From: Streptomyces rimosus
GTDB lineage: Bacteria > Actinomycetota > Actinomycetes > Streptomycetales > Streptomycetaceae
Direction of reading: 5' to 3'
DNA length: 64,000 bases
NCBI RefSeq assembly: GCF_008704655.1
Contig: NZ_CP023688.1
Span: forward strand, 3,906,001 to 3,970,000
The notes below the pieces were generated by a model. That model saw only the letters and a list, made by a program, of their open reading frames with translations. It was not told the origin of the DNA and did not search any database. Positions 9,117-17,653 of the stretch are shown in pieces. Positions within the stretch are counted from its first letter, which is position 1. Each line of letters begins with the position of its first letter. The translations under genes and the position numbers were made by a program.

Positions 9117-9153
9117 AGCCCCCTGCCGGCGGAGAAGCCGCAGGCAGGAGGCT
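9117..9153 (-). terminator. asnB terminator
   Basis: On the minus strand AGCCTCCTGCC pairs with GGCAGGGGGCT around an inner GGC/GCC hairpin (one mismatch) and is followed by TTTG. It lies 45 bp beyond the asnB stop codon. Confidence 0.6.
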
Positions 9154-9196
9154 CAGGCCCGGTTCAGGGCCCGCCATCGACCCTGACACCAATCGG

Positions 9197-11044
9197 TCAG
9201 GACATCCGGATCTCCGGTTGATACATCTCCAGCCAGGTCGCGATGTCCATCATCCGGTCGAGCTGCTCGCGGATGGCGTCCGGCATCTTCGCCGGGTCCA
9301 GTTTCACCATCTTGTCGAGCGATGCGCGGGTCACCAGCTGGAAGATCGGATGGTCCGGCTCGGAGAGCAGTTGCTTGCCCATCTGCTGGAGTCCGCCCGC
9401 GTAGCCCGGGTCCTGGGTGGACGGGTAGGGGCTCTTCAGGCGTTCCACCACCGATCGCGGGAGCAGATCGCCGGCGGCCGCGCGGAGCAGGCTCTTCTCC
9501 CGGCCGTCGAAGCTCTTCATCGCCCACGGGGTGTTGTAGACGTACTCCACCAGCCGGTGGTCGCAGTACGGCACCCGGACCTCCAGGCCGACCGCCATGC
9601 TGATCCGGTCCTTGCGGTCGAGCAGCACCTGGAGGAACCGGGTGAGGTGCAGATGGGACATGACGCGCATGCGCCGTTCCTGTACGTCCTCCCCGGGCAA
9701 CGGCTCGACGCCGGCGACCGCCTCGCTGTACCGGTCCTTGACGTACGTCCCCAGGTCACTCATGGCGATCAGGTCCGGGTTGAGCAGCCCCAGCGCGTTC
9801 GCCTTGGACCACTCGGACAGCACGGGGACCATCCACGGGAAGATGCCGGCGCGCTGCGCCACCGGGTCCTGGAACCACGGGTAGCCGCCGAAGAGCTCGT
9901 CCGCCGTCTCACCGGAGAGCGCGACCGTGGAGTGCTCGCGGATCGCCTTGAACAGCATGTACAGCGATACGTCCACGTCGGCGAGGCCGCTGGGGAAGTC
10001 CTTGGCCGCCAGGACCGCCCTGCGCGCGTCGGGGTCGGTGAGCGCGGTGTGGGGCAGCACGATGTCCTCGTGCAGGGAGCCGACGTGATCGGCCACGTCG
10101 TGCACGAACGGCGAGTCCGGGGTGGCCCGCATGTTGTCGGGCCGGAAGTTGTCGGCCAGCCCGACGAAGTCGACGGAGAAGCTGCGCACCTTCTCGCCGT
10201 GCGCGGCCAGCTCCCGCGCGGACAGCGCCGTGATCGAGCTGGAGTCCAGTCCGCCCGAGAGCAGCACGCATTGCGGCACGTCCGCGACGAGCTGGCGCCG
10301 CACGATGTCTTCGAGCAGCTCACGGATCTTGGTGACCGTGGTGTCCCGGTCGTCGGTGTGCTCCTGGGTCGTCAGCTTCCAGTACGTCCGCTCGCGTAGA
10401 CCGGCGCGGTCGACCACCACGAGGCTGCCCGGCCGGACCTCGCGCATGTCGGACCAGATCGCATGTCCCGGCGTCTTGCACACGCTCAGCAGCTCGAACA
10501 GGCCGTCGGCTTCGATCACCCGCTTGAACATCGGGTGGGCCAGGATGGCCTTGGGCTCCGAGCCGAACAGCACGCCGTCGGCGGTGGGGTGGAAGTAGAA
10601 GGGCTTGATGCCCATCCGGTCGCGGATCATGACGAGCTTCTCGTTCCGGGAGTCCCAGATCGCGAAGGCGTACATGCCGTTGAGCCGGTCGGCCAGTGCC
10701 TCGCCCCACTGCAGGTATCCGCGCAGCACGACCTCGGTGTCGCTCGCCGTCCGGAAGCGGTGGCCGTGACGACGCAGTTCCTCGCGCAGCTCGGTGAAGT
10801 TGTACACCTCGCCGCTGTAGGTGATGGCCACCGGGCCGTTGGGGGTGTCGACACGCATCGGCTGCGTGCCGCCCTCGATGTCGATCACCGCCAGGCGGCG
10901 GTGGCCGAGTGCCACGTGCCGGTCCACCCAGGTGCCCCCGGCGTCGGGGCCCCGGTAGGCCATGGTCCCGGTCATCGCGTCCACCGTCGCCTGCTCTTTG
11001 GTCAGGTCGCGGTCGAACGCGAGCCAGCCGGAGATTCCGCACAT
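9197..11044 (-). CDS. asnB: Asparagine synthetase (glutamine-hydrolysing)
   Basis: A 615-aa two-domain enzyme that makes Asn from Asp, ATP and glutamine. The glutaminase (Ntn) domain starts with the required Cys2 (MCGISGWLAF), with RGPD at 31-34 and GHRRLAVID at 47-55. The synthetase domain carries the ATP-pyrophosphatase loop SGGLDSSS (263-270) and SGETADELFGGYPW. Length and motifs are those of housekeeping AsnB; the active-site residues are intact. A GGGAG site 8 nt before the ATG fixes the start. The upstream region has an unusually AT-rich segment and an inverted repeat at 11137-11153. It is a single-gene unit. Confidence 0.95.
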   Translation of the reverse strand: MCGISGWLAFDRDLTKEQATVDAMTGTMAYRGPDAGGTWVDRHVALGHRRLAVIDIEGGTQPMRVDTPNGPVAITYSGEVYNFTELREELRRHGHRFRTASDTEVVLRGYLQWGEALADRLNGMYAFAIWDSRNEKLVMIRDRMGIKPFYFHPTADGVLFGSEPKAILAHPMFKRVIEADGLFELLSVCKTPGHAIWSDMREVRPGSLVVVDRAGLRERTYWKLTTQEHTDDRDTTVTKIRELLEDIVRRQLVADVPQCVLLSGGLDSSSITALSARELAAHGEKVRSFSVDFVGLADNFRPDNMRATPDSPFVHDVADHVGSLHEDIVLPHTALTDPDARRAVLAAKDFPSGLADVDVSLYMLFKAIREHSTVALSGETADELFGGYPWFQDPVAQRAGIFPWMVPVLSEWSKANALGLLNPDLIAMSDLGTYVKDRYSEAVAGVEPLPGEDVQERRMRVMSHLHLTRFLQVLLDRKDRISMAVGLEVRVPYCDHRLVEYVYNTPWAMKSFDGREKSLLRAAAGDLLPRSVVERLKSPYPSTQDPGYAGGLQQMGKQLLSEPDHPIFQLVTRASLDKMVKLDPAKMPDAIREQLDRMMDIATWLEMYQPEIRMS

Positions 11045-11136
11045 CTCGGCACTCCCGTCGTCGTCATCGGTTGAATTGCCAACGACGTGGATCGTCCCGT
11101 GGATTTTTTAGTGTTTTCTTTACAATGGCTGGTTAG

Positions 11137-11153
11137 CTCCGTCAGGTGGTCCC
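11137..11153. promoter_or_regulatory. Inverted repeat upstream of asnB
   Basis: TGGTCC-(5)-GGACCA, with a symmetrical centre around GATC. It sits just upstream of the AT-rich segment (11100-11128) where the asnB promoter should lie, about 95 bp from the start codon. Confidence 0.45.
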
Positions 11154-11233
11154 GATCGGACCAGGCCGAGCTGTCAAGAGGAGGGCGCACGGCAGGTTGC
11201 GGCCCGCGGGCGCCCCGGAAAAGACCAAGGCCC

Positions 11234-11260
11234 CTCACCCGCACCGAACGTGCGGGTGAG
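11234..11260 (-). terminator. gpmA terminator
   Basis: An 11-bp perfect stem CTCACCCGCAC / GTGCGGGTGAG with a 5-nt loop, extended by GGCC/GGCC just outside. It lies 19 bp after the gpmA stop codon. Confidence 0.75.
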
Positions 11261-11278
11261 AGGCCGTGATCGCGATGC

Positions 11279-12040
11279 TTACTTCTTCTTGCCCTGGTTC
11301 TTGACCGCCTCGATGGCGGCCTTGGCGGCCTCCGGGTCGAGGTAGGTGCCGCCCGGGGTGACCGGGTGGAAGTCGGCGTCGAGCTCGTAGGAGAGCGGGA
11401 TGCCGGTGGGGATGTTCAGGGCGGCGATGTCCGCGTCGGAGATGCCGTCCAGGTGCTTGACCAGGGCGCGGAGCGAGTTGCCGTGGGCGGCGACCAGGAC
11501 GGTGCGGCCGGCGGACAGGTCGGGGACGATGCTGTCGTACCAGTACGGCAGCATGCGCCCGACGACGTCCTTGAGGCACTCGGTGCGCGGGCGCAGCTCG
11601 CTGGGGATGATCGCGTAGCGCGGGTCGTCGATCTGGGAGAACTCGGCGTCGTCGGCCAGCGGGGGCGGCGGCGTGTCGTACGAGCGGCGCCAGAGCATGA
11701 ACTGCTCCTCGCCGAACTCGGCCAGGGTCTGCGCCTTGTCCTTGCCCTGGAGCGCACCGTAGTGGCGCTCGTTCAGGCGCCAGCTGCGGTGGACCGGGAT
11801 CCAGTGGCGGTCGGCGGCCTCCAGGGCCAGCTGCGCGGTGCGGATGGCGCGCTTCTGGACGGAGGTGTGCACGACGTCGGGGAGCAGGCCGGCGTCCTTG
11901 AGCAGCTCACCGCCGCGGACCGCCTCCTTCTCGCCCTTCTCGTTCAGGTTGACGTCCACCCAGCCGGTGAACAGGTTCTTCGCGTTCCACTCGCTCTCGC
12001 CGTGGCGAAGGAGGATCAGCTTGTACGGTGCGTCGGCCAT
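11279..12040 (-). CDS. gpmA: 2,3-bisphosphoglycerate-dependent phosphoglycerate mutase
   Basis: Glycolysis/gluconeogenesis enzyme interconverting 3- and 2-phosphoglycerate, 253 aa, cytoplasmic. Catalytic phospho-His13 is in the LRHGESEWN motif (11-19); [17 protein letters not shown] and [14 protein letters not shown] are family signatures; the second catalytic His is in [19 protein letters not shown]. It ends in a Lys-rich tail. The ATG at 12038-12040 gives the standard N-terminus [13 protein letters not shown] is only 1 nt from the codon, too close for a normal ribosome site; a TACGCT at 12048-12053 ends 7 nt upstream, so a leaderless mRNA is more likely. The frame continues to 12283 without support. 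Confidence 0.96.
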   Translation of the reverse strand: MADAPYKLILLRHGESEWNAKNLFTGWVDVNLNEKGEKEAVRGGELLKDAGLLPDVVHTSVQKRAIRTAQLALEAADRHWIPVHRSWRLNERHYGALQGKDKAQTLAEFGEEQFMLWRRSYDTPPPPLADDAEFSQIDDPRYAIIPSELRPRTECLKDVVGRMLPYWYDSIVPDLSAGRTVLVAAHGNSLRALVKHLDGISDADIAALNIPTGIPLSYELDADFHPVTPGGTYLDPEAAKAAIEAVKNQGKKK

Positions 12041-12246
12041 GCCTTCGAGCGTAATCCACTTTCGGCCAGGGGATCGCCGCGGCCCACGGTCGGCGGAGGT
12101 GACCGCGCCCGGGGCGCGAGGTTGATCTTCGGGTGGGGCCGGGCACCGGGTCGTGGGGGTACGGGCGCCGATACGGGTGCTGGCACGATCGCGCCGCGCG
12201 TACGGGTTCGGAAGGCTGGACGCGGGGCGGCGGACGCCCCGGACGC

Positions 12247-12308
12247 ACCACCGGAACGGCAGACCACCGGAACGGCAGACCACCGGAACGACAGACCACC
12301 GGAACGGG
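12247..12308. repeat. 16-bp tandem repeat, about 3.8 copies
   Basis: Units ACCACCGGAACGGCAG begin at 12247, 12263, 12279 (one base changed) and 12295 (cut short). The array ends at the ribosome site, 10 bp before the start of the secreted hydrolase, so copy-number change would move the promoter relative to the gene. Confidence 0.85.
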
Positions 12309-12318
12309 GAGAACCTGA

Positions 12319-13614
12319 ATGACGACCTTTACGCGGCGTGGCTGTGTGATGACAGGGCTGGCCGCCGTGGCGGCCCTCACCCTCGCCTCTCCGGCGCCCG
12401 GGAGCACGACGGACACGGCAAATACGGCGAATACGGCGAAGGCCGCCCCGCGGCGCGCGACACCGGTCCGGATGACGCTCCCCGCTCCGACCGGCCCGTA
12501 TCAAGTGGGCGTGACCTCACTCCACTTGGTGGACAGAGCCCGTCGCGACCCCTGGGTGGCGGCGCGCCCGTACCGGGAATTGATGGTGAGCGTCCGCTAC
12601 CCGGCCCGTGCGGCCGGCGGGCATCCGCGCGCGCCTCAGATGCTGCCGGGCGAGGCCGCCGCGTTCGAGGACTGGAGCAACTTCTCGGCGGACATCCCGA
12701 AGGGCCTGGCCGACTGGGGCGCCACCCTTGCGCACGCGCACCTTGACGCGCCGGTCGCGCGCCACTCCGGGCGGGGATTCCCGGTGCTGATCTACTCGCC
12801 CGGGGCGGCGGATCCGCGCTCGCTGGGCAGCACGCTCGCCGACGAGCTGGCCTCCCGCGGGTACGCCGTCGTCAGCGTTGATCACACGTACGAAGCGCCC
12901 GGGGTGCAGTTTCCGGACGGGCGGGTGGCGCGTACCCGTATGCCGGAGGAGGCCGGGAAGGCGAAGACGCCCGCGCAGGTCACCGAGTTGCTGAAGAAGC
13001 TGACGGCCGTACGGGTGGCCGACACGCGGTTCGTCCTGGACGAGCTGGGCCGGTCGGCGCTGCCGCGCCCCCTGCGCGGCGCGCTGGATCTGCGGGCGGT
13101 GGGGATGTTCGGACAGTCCGGTGGTGGGTTCACCGCGGCGCAGGCCATGCACGACGACCGCCGGATCAAGGCGGCGGTGAACATGGACGGGGTGATGGGT
13201 TATACGCAGCGCGATGACGATCCCGCCCATCCGTCCACGGTCGGCACGGACGGGCTGGACCGTCCGCTGCTCCTGATGGGCAAGGAGGGCGACGACCACC
13301 ACACGGTCGCGTCCTGGAAAGCGGTGTGGGAGCACAGTTCGGGGTGGCACCGGGACCTCACCCTGACCGGCGCCGCGCACGCGAGCTTCACGGACGCGCA
13401 GTCGCTGGTGCCGCAGCTGGCCGGGCAAGACGGGGAGGGCGGGCTGTCGCGGAAGACCGTCGAGAAGCTGGTGGGTACGGTCGCGCCGGACCGCTCGGTG
13501 GCCGTGCAGCGGGCCTGTGTGACGGCGTTCTTCGACCGGTGGCTGCGGGGGCGGGGCGGGAAGTTGCTGGACGGACCGTCGGCCCGGTTCCCGGAGATCC
13601 GGTTCGTACGGTGA
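12319..13614 (+). CDS. Secreted alpha/beta hydrolase, PAF-acetylhydrolase-like
   Basis: A 431-aa exported serine hydrolase. The first about 32 residues form a signal peptide (basic start, hydrophobic core ending around PAPGS); there is no lipobox. The domain has the nucleophile elbow MFGQSGGGF with Ser267 and a block [13 protein letters not shown] that should supply the acid; a His in GAAHASFTD completes a likely triad. The arrangement resembles the plasma/type II platelet-activating factor acetylhydrolase family, which in bacteria includes lipases and polyester hydrolases; the actual substrate is unknown. GGGGAG lies 7-8 nt before the ATG. It is divergent from gpmA. Confidence 0.85.
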   Translation: MTTFTRRGCVMTGLAAVAALTLASPAPGSTTDTANTANTAKAAPRRATPVRMTLPAPTGPYQVGVTSLHLVDRARRDPWVAARPYRELMVSVRYPARAAGGHPRAPQMLPGEAAAFEDWSNFSADIPKGLADWGATLAHAHLDAPVARHSGRGFPVLIYSPGAADPRSLGSTLADELASRGYAVVSVDHTYEAPGVQFPDGRVARTRMPEEAGKAKTPAQVTELLKKLTAVRVADTRFVLDELGRSALPRPLRGALDLRAVGMFGQSGGGFTAAQAMHDDRRIKAAVNMDGVMGYTQRDDDPAHPSTVGTDGLDRPLLLMGKEGDDHHTVASWKAVWEHSSGWHRDLTLTGAAHASFTDAQSLVPQLAGQDGEGGLSRKTVEKLVGTVAPDRSVAVQRACVTAFFDRWLRGRGGKLLDGPSARFPEIRFVR

Positions 13615-13647
13615 GGTACGTACGGGAGCGGGGGGACGCAGCCGCCC

Positions 13648-14142
13648 TCAGTCCGACGGCCGCGTCAGATGGCTGAACGCCTCCAGATTCCGCGTCGACT
13701 CCCCGCGCGCCACCCGCCATTCGTACTCCTTGCGGATGGCGGACGCGAAGCCCATCTCCAGGAGGGTGTTGAAGCTGCCGTCGGCGTTCTCCAGGACCGT
13801 GCCGAGGATGCGGTCGAGTTCGTCCGGGGTGACGGCCGTGAGGGGGAGCTTGCCGACGAGGTAGATGTCGCCGAGCTTGTCGATCGCGTAACTCACGCCG
13901 TACAGGCGGGTGTTGCGCTCCAGGAGCCAGCGGTGCACGGCCTCGTGGTTCTCGTCCGGGCGGCGGACGACGAAGGCGTTGACCGACAGGGAGTGCTTGC
14001 CGACGATCAGGGAGCAGGTCGTGGAGAGTTTGCGGGTGCCGGGCAGGGTCACCACGTACGTGCCGTCGGTGGGCGATTCCCACGTCAGGCCGGCGTCGTC
14101 GAGAGCCGTCTCGATCACCTGTCGTGCCGTGTCGTCAGCCAT
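13648..14142 (-). CDS. YbjN domain protein
   Basis: A 164-aa cytoplasmic protein of the YbjN family, whose fold resembles type III secretion chaperones; its biochemical role in actinobacteria is unknown. The family region covers nearly the full length, with [20 protein letters not shown] and [20 protein letters not shown] as clear blocks. The last bases of mshA overlap its start by 8 nt. A TACGAT at 14149-14154 ends 6 nt before its ATG, inside the mshA 3' end, so it may have its own leaderless promoter as well as being read from mshA. This mshA-ybjN pairing is also seen in other Streptomyces. Confidence 0.85.
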   Translation of the reverse strand: MADDTARQVIETALDDAGLTWESPTDGTYVVTLPGTRKLSTTCSLIVGKHSLSVNAFVVRRPDENHEAVHRWLLERNTRLYGVSYAIDKLGDIYLVGKLPLTAVTPDELDRILGTVLENADGSFNTLLEMGFASAIRKEYEWRVARGESTRNLEAFSHLTRPSD

Positions 14143-15529
14143 GGGGTGATCGTAGGTGACGGCGCCGCTCCTGCATCGCGGCGGTGTACACCTCGGCGGT
14201 CGCGGCGGCGGCGGTGTCCCAGCCGAAGGACCGGGCGTGCCGGGCGGCGGCCCCGCCCATCCGGCCGGCCAGGGAGGTGTCGCGGGCGAAGCGGCCGAGG
14301 GCGCGGGCGTAGTCGGCCGGGTCGTGGCCGGCTATCAGGAAGCCGCTGACGCCGTCGCGTACGGCCACCGGGAGGCCGCCGACGGCGGCGGCGATCACGG
14401 GGGTGCCGCACGCCTGGGCCTCGATGGCGACCAGGCCGAACGATTCGCTGTAGGACGGCATGACCAGCACGGACGCGGCGCGGTACCAGTCGGCGAGCTG
14501 TTCCTGTCCGACCGGTGGACGGAAGCGTACGACGTCGGCGATGCCGAGGCGTGCGGCCAGCTTCTGCAGGCCCTCGGGCTTGGCCAGGCCGCTGCCGCTG
14601 GGGCCGCCGACCACGGGGACGACCAGGCGCGACCGCAGGGACGGTTCCTCGTCGAGCAGGACGGCGACGGCGCGCAGCAGGATGTCGGGGGCCTTCAGCG
14701 GCTGGATGCGGCCGGCGAAGAGCGGGATCAGGGCGTCCTGGGGCAGGCCGAGGCGGGCACGGGCGGCGGCGCGGGAGCCGGAGGTGTCGGAAGCGGCTTC
14801 GCCGGGCGTGCTTTCGTCCGCGGGCCGAAACCGGTCCAGGTTCACCCCCGGATGCACCACGGCGACCTTGCCCCGCTCGGCCTCGTAGTGGCGGATCAGC
14901 TCGCCGGCTTCCTCGTCCGTGTTGGCGATCAGCCGGTCGGCGGCGCGCACGATCTGGGTCTCGCCGATGACGCGCGCGGCGGGTTCGGGGGTGTCGCCCG
15001 CGGCCAGCGCGGCGTTCTTGACCTTGGCCATGGTGTGCATGGCGTGGACGAGCGGGACGCCCCAGCGCTCGGCGGCGAGCCAGCCGACGTGGCCGGAGAG
15101 CCAGTAGTGGGAGTGCACCAGGTCGTAGTAGCCGGGGCGGTGGCCCGCCCATGCCTGCATCACGCCGTGCGTGAAGGCGCAGAGCTGGGCCGGCAGCTCT
15201 TCCTTGGCCAGGCCCTCGTAGGGGCCGGCGTCCACGTGCCGTACGAGGACGCCGGGGGCCAGCTCGACGGCGGGCGGGAGCGTGCCGGTCGTGGCGCGGG
15301 TGAAGATCTCGACCTCGATGTTGAGGGCGGCGAGTTTCCTGGCCAGCTCGACGATGTAGACGTTCATGCCGCCGGCGTCGCCGGTGCCCGGCTGGTGCAG
15401 CGGGGAGGTGTGCACGCTCAGCATGGCGACCCGGCGCGGGCGGCGGGCCGCGCCCGGCAGGCGCAGCCCGGTGCGGCCCGGGAACGGACCGTGGGAACGG
15501 CTGCGGAGCCTGGACACGTATTGGCTCAC
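14135..15529 (-). CDS. mshA: D-inositol-3-phosphate glycosyltransferase (mycothiol step 1)
   Basis: Retaining GT4 glycosyltransferase that transfers GlcNAc from UDP-GlcNAc to 1-L-Ins-1-P, the first committed step of mycothiol, the main low-molecular-weight thiol of actinobacteria. The 464-aa product has the N-terminal nucleotide loop [15 protein letters not shown], the acceptor segment [17 protein letters not shown] and, in the C-terminal domain, the E-X7-E motif [16 protein letters not shown]. About 33 extra basic residues precede the family start. A sigma-R-like promoter candidate (15592-15619) fits the known sigma-R control of mshA in S. coelicolor. mshD of the same pathway is at 26193-27140. 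Confidence 0.95.
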   Translation of the reverse strand: MSQYVSRLRSRSHGPFPGRTGLRLPGAARRPRRVAMLSVHTSPLHQPGTGDAGGMNVYIVELARKLAALNIEVEIFTRATTGTLPPAVELAPGVLVRHVDAGPYEGLAKEELPAQLCAFTHGVMQAWAGHRPGYYDLVHSHYWLSGHVGWLAAERWGVPLVHAMHTMAKVKNAALAAGDTPEPAARVIGETQIVRAADRLIANTDEEAGELIRHYEAERGKVAVVHPGVNLDRFRPADESTPGEAASDTSGSRAAARARLGLPQDALIPLFAGRIQPLKAPDILLRAVAVLLDEEPSLRSRLVVPVVGGPSGSGLAKPEGLQKLAARLGIADVVRFRPPVGQEQLADWYRAASVLVMPSYSESFGLVAIEAQACGTPVIAAAVGGLPVAVRDGVSGFLIAGHDPADYARALGRFARDTSLAGRMGGAAARHARSFGWDTAAAATAEVYTAAMQERRRHLRSPHG

Positions 15530-15591
15530 TGCGGGCTAACCTCCTAGCCGGTACGGCCTTGGCCGGGGCGTACGGCGCCTCCGAAGCCCGT

Positions 15592-15619
15592 AACAACGGA
15601 ACCGGTGCATCCATTTCCC
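15592..15619 (-). promoter_or_regulatory. Candidate sigma-R promoter of mshA
   Basis: Minus strand reads GGGAAAT (15613-15619), 18 bp, GTT (15592-15594). The thiol-stress sigma-R consensus is GGAAT-N18-GTT; one -35 base differs. The predicted start would leave a leader of about 55 nt. Confidence 0.4.
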
Positions 15620-15638
15620 TGTGAGCCCGCTCTCCCGC

Positions 15639-15653
15639 CACTTTGCCAAAGTG
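15639..15653. promoter_or_regulatory. Perfect 15-bp palindrome between mshA and methyltransferase gene
   Basis: CACTTTG-C-CAAAGTG, 7-bp arms. It lies in the divergent intergenic region, about 20 bp upstream of the candidate mshA -35 and 67 bp before the methyltransferase -10, so a dimeric regulator bound here could affect both. Confidence 0.6.
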
Positions 15654-15731
15654 TGACCTTGTACGGCGGGGCCGGGCGCCCGGCAGCGGCTTCCGGGACG
15701 GGCGGGCCCCTCGTGCGCATAAGGTCGGGAC

Positions 15732-16544
15732 ATGGTCCGCAGCACGTCCGCCTCTCCCCCGCCCTCCCGCCCCCTCGGGAACGCGACGCGCGGAACCACC
15801 AATCCGAACCGGCTGCGCCGCATGGACCGCTGGATCGCCGCCACGCACGCCGCCGCGCTGCGCCGCGGCCCCGCCCCCGTCGCCGTGGACCTGGGCTACG
15901 GCGCAGCGCCCTGGACCGCCGTGGAGCTGCTGGTCCGGCTGCGTACCGTACGGGCGGACGTGCAGGTGGTCGGCATCGAGATCGACCCGGAGCGGGTCGC
16001 CGCCGCGGCGCCGTACGCGTGCCCTGGGCTGGTCTTCGCGCACGGCGGCTTCGAGGTGCCGCTGCCGGGCGGGCGCCCGCCGGTGCTGATCCGGGCGGCG
16101 AACGTGCTGCGCCAGTACGCCGAGGACGAGGTCGCCGCCGTCTGGGAGCGGCTGTGCGCGCGGCTGGCCCCTGACGGGCTCCTGGTGGAGGGCACCTGCG
16201 ACGAGATCGGGCGGCGGCACGTATGGGTGGCGCTGGGTCCCGAAGGGCCGCGCACGGTCACCTTCGCGGCCCGGCTCAGCGCCCTGGAAACCCCGTCCGA
16301 CCTGGCAGAACGCCTGCCGAAGGCACTGATCCACCGCAATGTGCCGGGCCAGCCCGTGCACGCGTTCCTGCGCGACTTCGACCGGGCGTGGGCGGCGGCC
16401 GCCCCGTACGCGTCGCTGGGCGCGCGGCAGCGGTGGATGCGCAGCGTGCTCGCCCTCAGTACGGCATGGCCGCTGGCCGACGGGCCACGGCGGTGGCGGC
16501 AGGGGGAGGTCACGGTGCGGTGGGAGGCGCTGGCGCCGGTGTGA
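15732..16544 (+). CDS. Class I SAM-dependent methyltransferase
   Basis: A 270-aa Rossmann-fold methyltransferase. Motif I is VAVDLGYGAAPWTAVELL (about 55-72), with the Gly-rich SAM loop slightly altered; motif II is VQVVGIEIDPERV with an acidic residue ending strand 2; a block LIRAANVLRQYAEDEVAAVW follows. No substrate domain is recognised, so the target is unknown. The start is supported by a TAAGGT hexamer (15720-15725) 6 nt before the ATG and the lack of a ribosome site, suggesting a leaderless transcript. A neighbour of mshA in other Streptomyces too, as I recall, which suggests a conserved but undefined role. Confidence 0.8.
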   Translation: MVRSTSASPPPSRPLGNATRGTTNPNRLRRMDRWIAATHAAALRRGPAPVAVDLGYGAAPWTAVELLVRLRTVRADVQVVGIEIDPERVAAAAPYACPGLVFAHGGFEVPLPGGRPPVLIRAANVLRQYAEDEVAAVWERLCARLAPDGLLVEGTCDEIGRRHVWVALGPEGPRTVTFAARLSALETPSDLAERLPKALIHRNVPGQPVHAFLRDFDRAWAAAAPYASLGARQRWMRSVLALSTAWPLADGPRRWRQGEVTVRWEALAPV

Positions 16545-16565
16545 CCGCGGGGCCGCGGGGCGGCG

Positions 16566-17417
16566 CTACGGCGCCCCCACCGCCACTCCCCGGGCCAGCT
16601 CCCGCAGCTTCCGTTCCGTCGGTGAGTCGCGCGGCGCCGTATACGTACACAGCGACTGCTCGGAATCCTGGGGCAGCCGGAAGCTCTCGTAGCACAGGAC
16701 GAGTTCGCCGGCTTCGGGGTGCCGCACGCGTTTGGTGCCGCTGCACCGCTCCTGTACGGACTGGGCCTCCCACAGGCGCCGGAAGTCCGCGCTGTGGTCG
16801 AGGAGTTCGCAGATGACGGCGCACAGCCGGGGGCTTTCCGGGCTGCGGCCGGCCTCGGCGCGCAGATTGCCGACGACGCTCTCCGCGATCTCTTCCCAGT
16901 CCAGGTGGAGGGTGCGGGCCGACGGGTCCAGGAAGATCAGGAGGGCGTTGTTGCGCCGCGCGGGCTCGATCGTGTCGTAGTCGAAGGCGAGGCGGGCGGC
17001 GAGGCGGTTCCAGGCGAGGACGTCCATGCCGGGGCCCTGGATGTACGCGGGGACGGTCTCGTCCAGGGCGTCCAGCAGGTGCCGGATCTCGGGCCGTACG
17101 CGCCGTTCCGGCTCCGGGGCCGGGGCGGGGCGCCGGGGCCCCGCGATGTTGCGCAGGTAGCGGGCCTCGGCCGCGGTCAGCCGCAGGGCGCGTTCGATGG
17201 CGTCCAGCACCGGTTCCGAGATGGCGTTGGCGCGGCCCTGTTCGATGCGCGTGTAGTAGTCGACGCTGATGCCGGCCAGTTGCGCGACCTCCTCGCGCCG
17301 CAGACCGCGCACGCGGCGCCGGGTGATGCCGTCCGGCAGGCCGAGTTCGGCAGGGTCCAGCGCCGCGCGGCGCGCCTTGAGAAACGCTCTGATCTCGGGT
17401 TCCGTGTGCACACCCAT
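16566..17417 (-). CDS. XRE-type regulator with MmyB-like ligand domain
   Basis: A 283-aa transcription factor. An N-terminal helix-turn-helix (about 30-90) contains RVRGLRREEVAQLAGISVDY and YYTRIEQGRANAISEPVLDA; the C-terminal about 170 residues match the MmyB-like domain, which in solved relatives is a PAS-like fold binding a fatty acid. The usual targets of this family are adjacent divergent oxidoreductases. Here the aldo/keto reductase at 17654 is divergent and 236 bp away, so it is the natural candidate target. Ligand unknown. Confidence 0.85.
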   Translation of the reverse strand: MGVHTEPEIRAFLKARRAALDPAELGLPDGITRRRVRGLRREEVAQLAGISVDYYTRIEQGRANAISEPVLDAIERALRLTAAEARYLRNIAGPRRPAPAPEPERRVRPEIRHLLDALDETVPAYIQGPGMDVLAWNRLAARLAFDYDTIEPARRNNALLIFLDPSARTLHLDWEEIAESVVGNLRAEAGRSPESPRLCAVICELLDHSADFRRLWEAQSVQERCSGTKRVRHPEAGELVLCYESFRLPQDSEQSLCTYTAPRDSPTERKLRELARGVAVGAP

Positions 17418-17653
17418 CGCTCCAGTATGCGGCGCGGGCGCGCGCGGGAGGCCCGGTTCAAGACGTCGGCCGTCAGGGTGGTTCCGCCGGACCCAGGCTG
17501 CGGCGGGCCTGGTTCGGGGCGGAGGCGGCGCGCAGGGTGGTGTGCACGACGTCGCACGGGTACGTACGGCAGGCCGTACACGAGCCGTATCAAGGCCGTA
17601 CGCAAGCCCCGCGCACGCGACCCGGCAGCGGCACCCGCAGGAGAAGAGGACTC

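Larger units (their letters stand above)
8488..9196. other. Intergenic region between the Cys-rich peptide and asnB
   Basis: About 700 bp without a firm gene. It contains a possible gene remnant at 8620-8802 (-), a plus-strand frame (about 8795-8956) that reads like part of a helical protein but lacks a start signal, a perfect 15-bp palindrome at 8954-8968 and the asnB terminator at 9117-9153. This looks like decayed accessory DNA. Confidence 0.5.

Noticed and set aside
12247..12308. CRISPR array
   Set aside because: Units are 16 bp with no spacers and no cas genes; a simple tandem repeat.
14115..16361. Open minus-strand frame of 748 codons across mshA and the methyltransferase
   Set aside because: Arg/Pro-rich text in an alternative frame of mshA; no family similarity.
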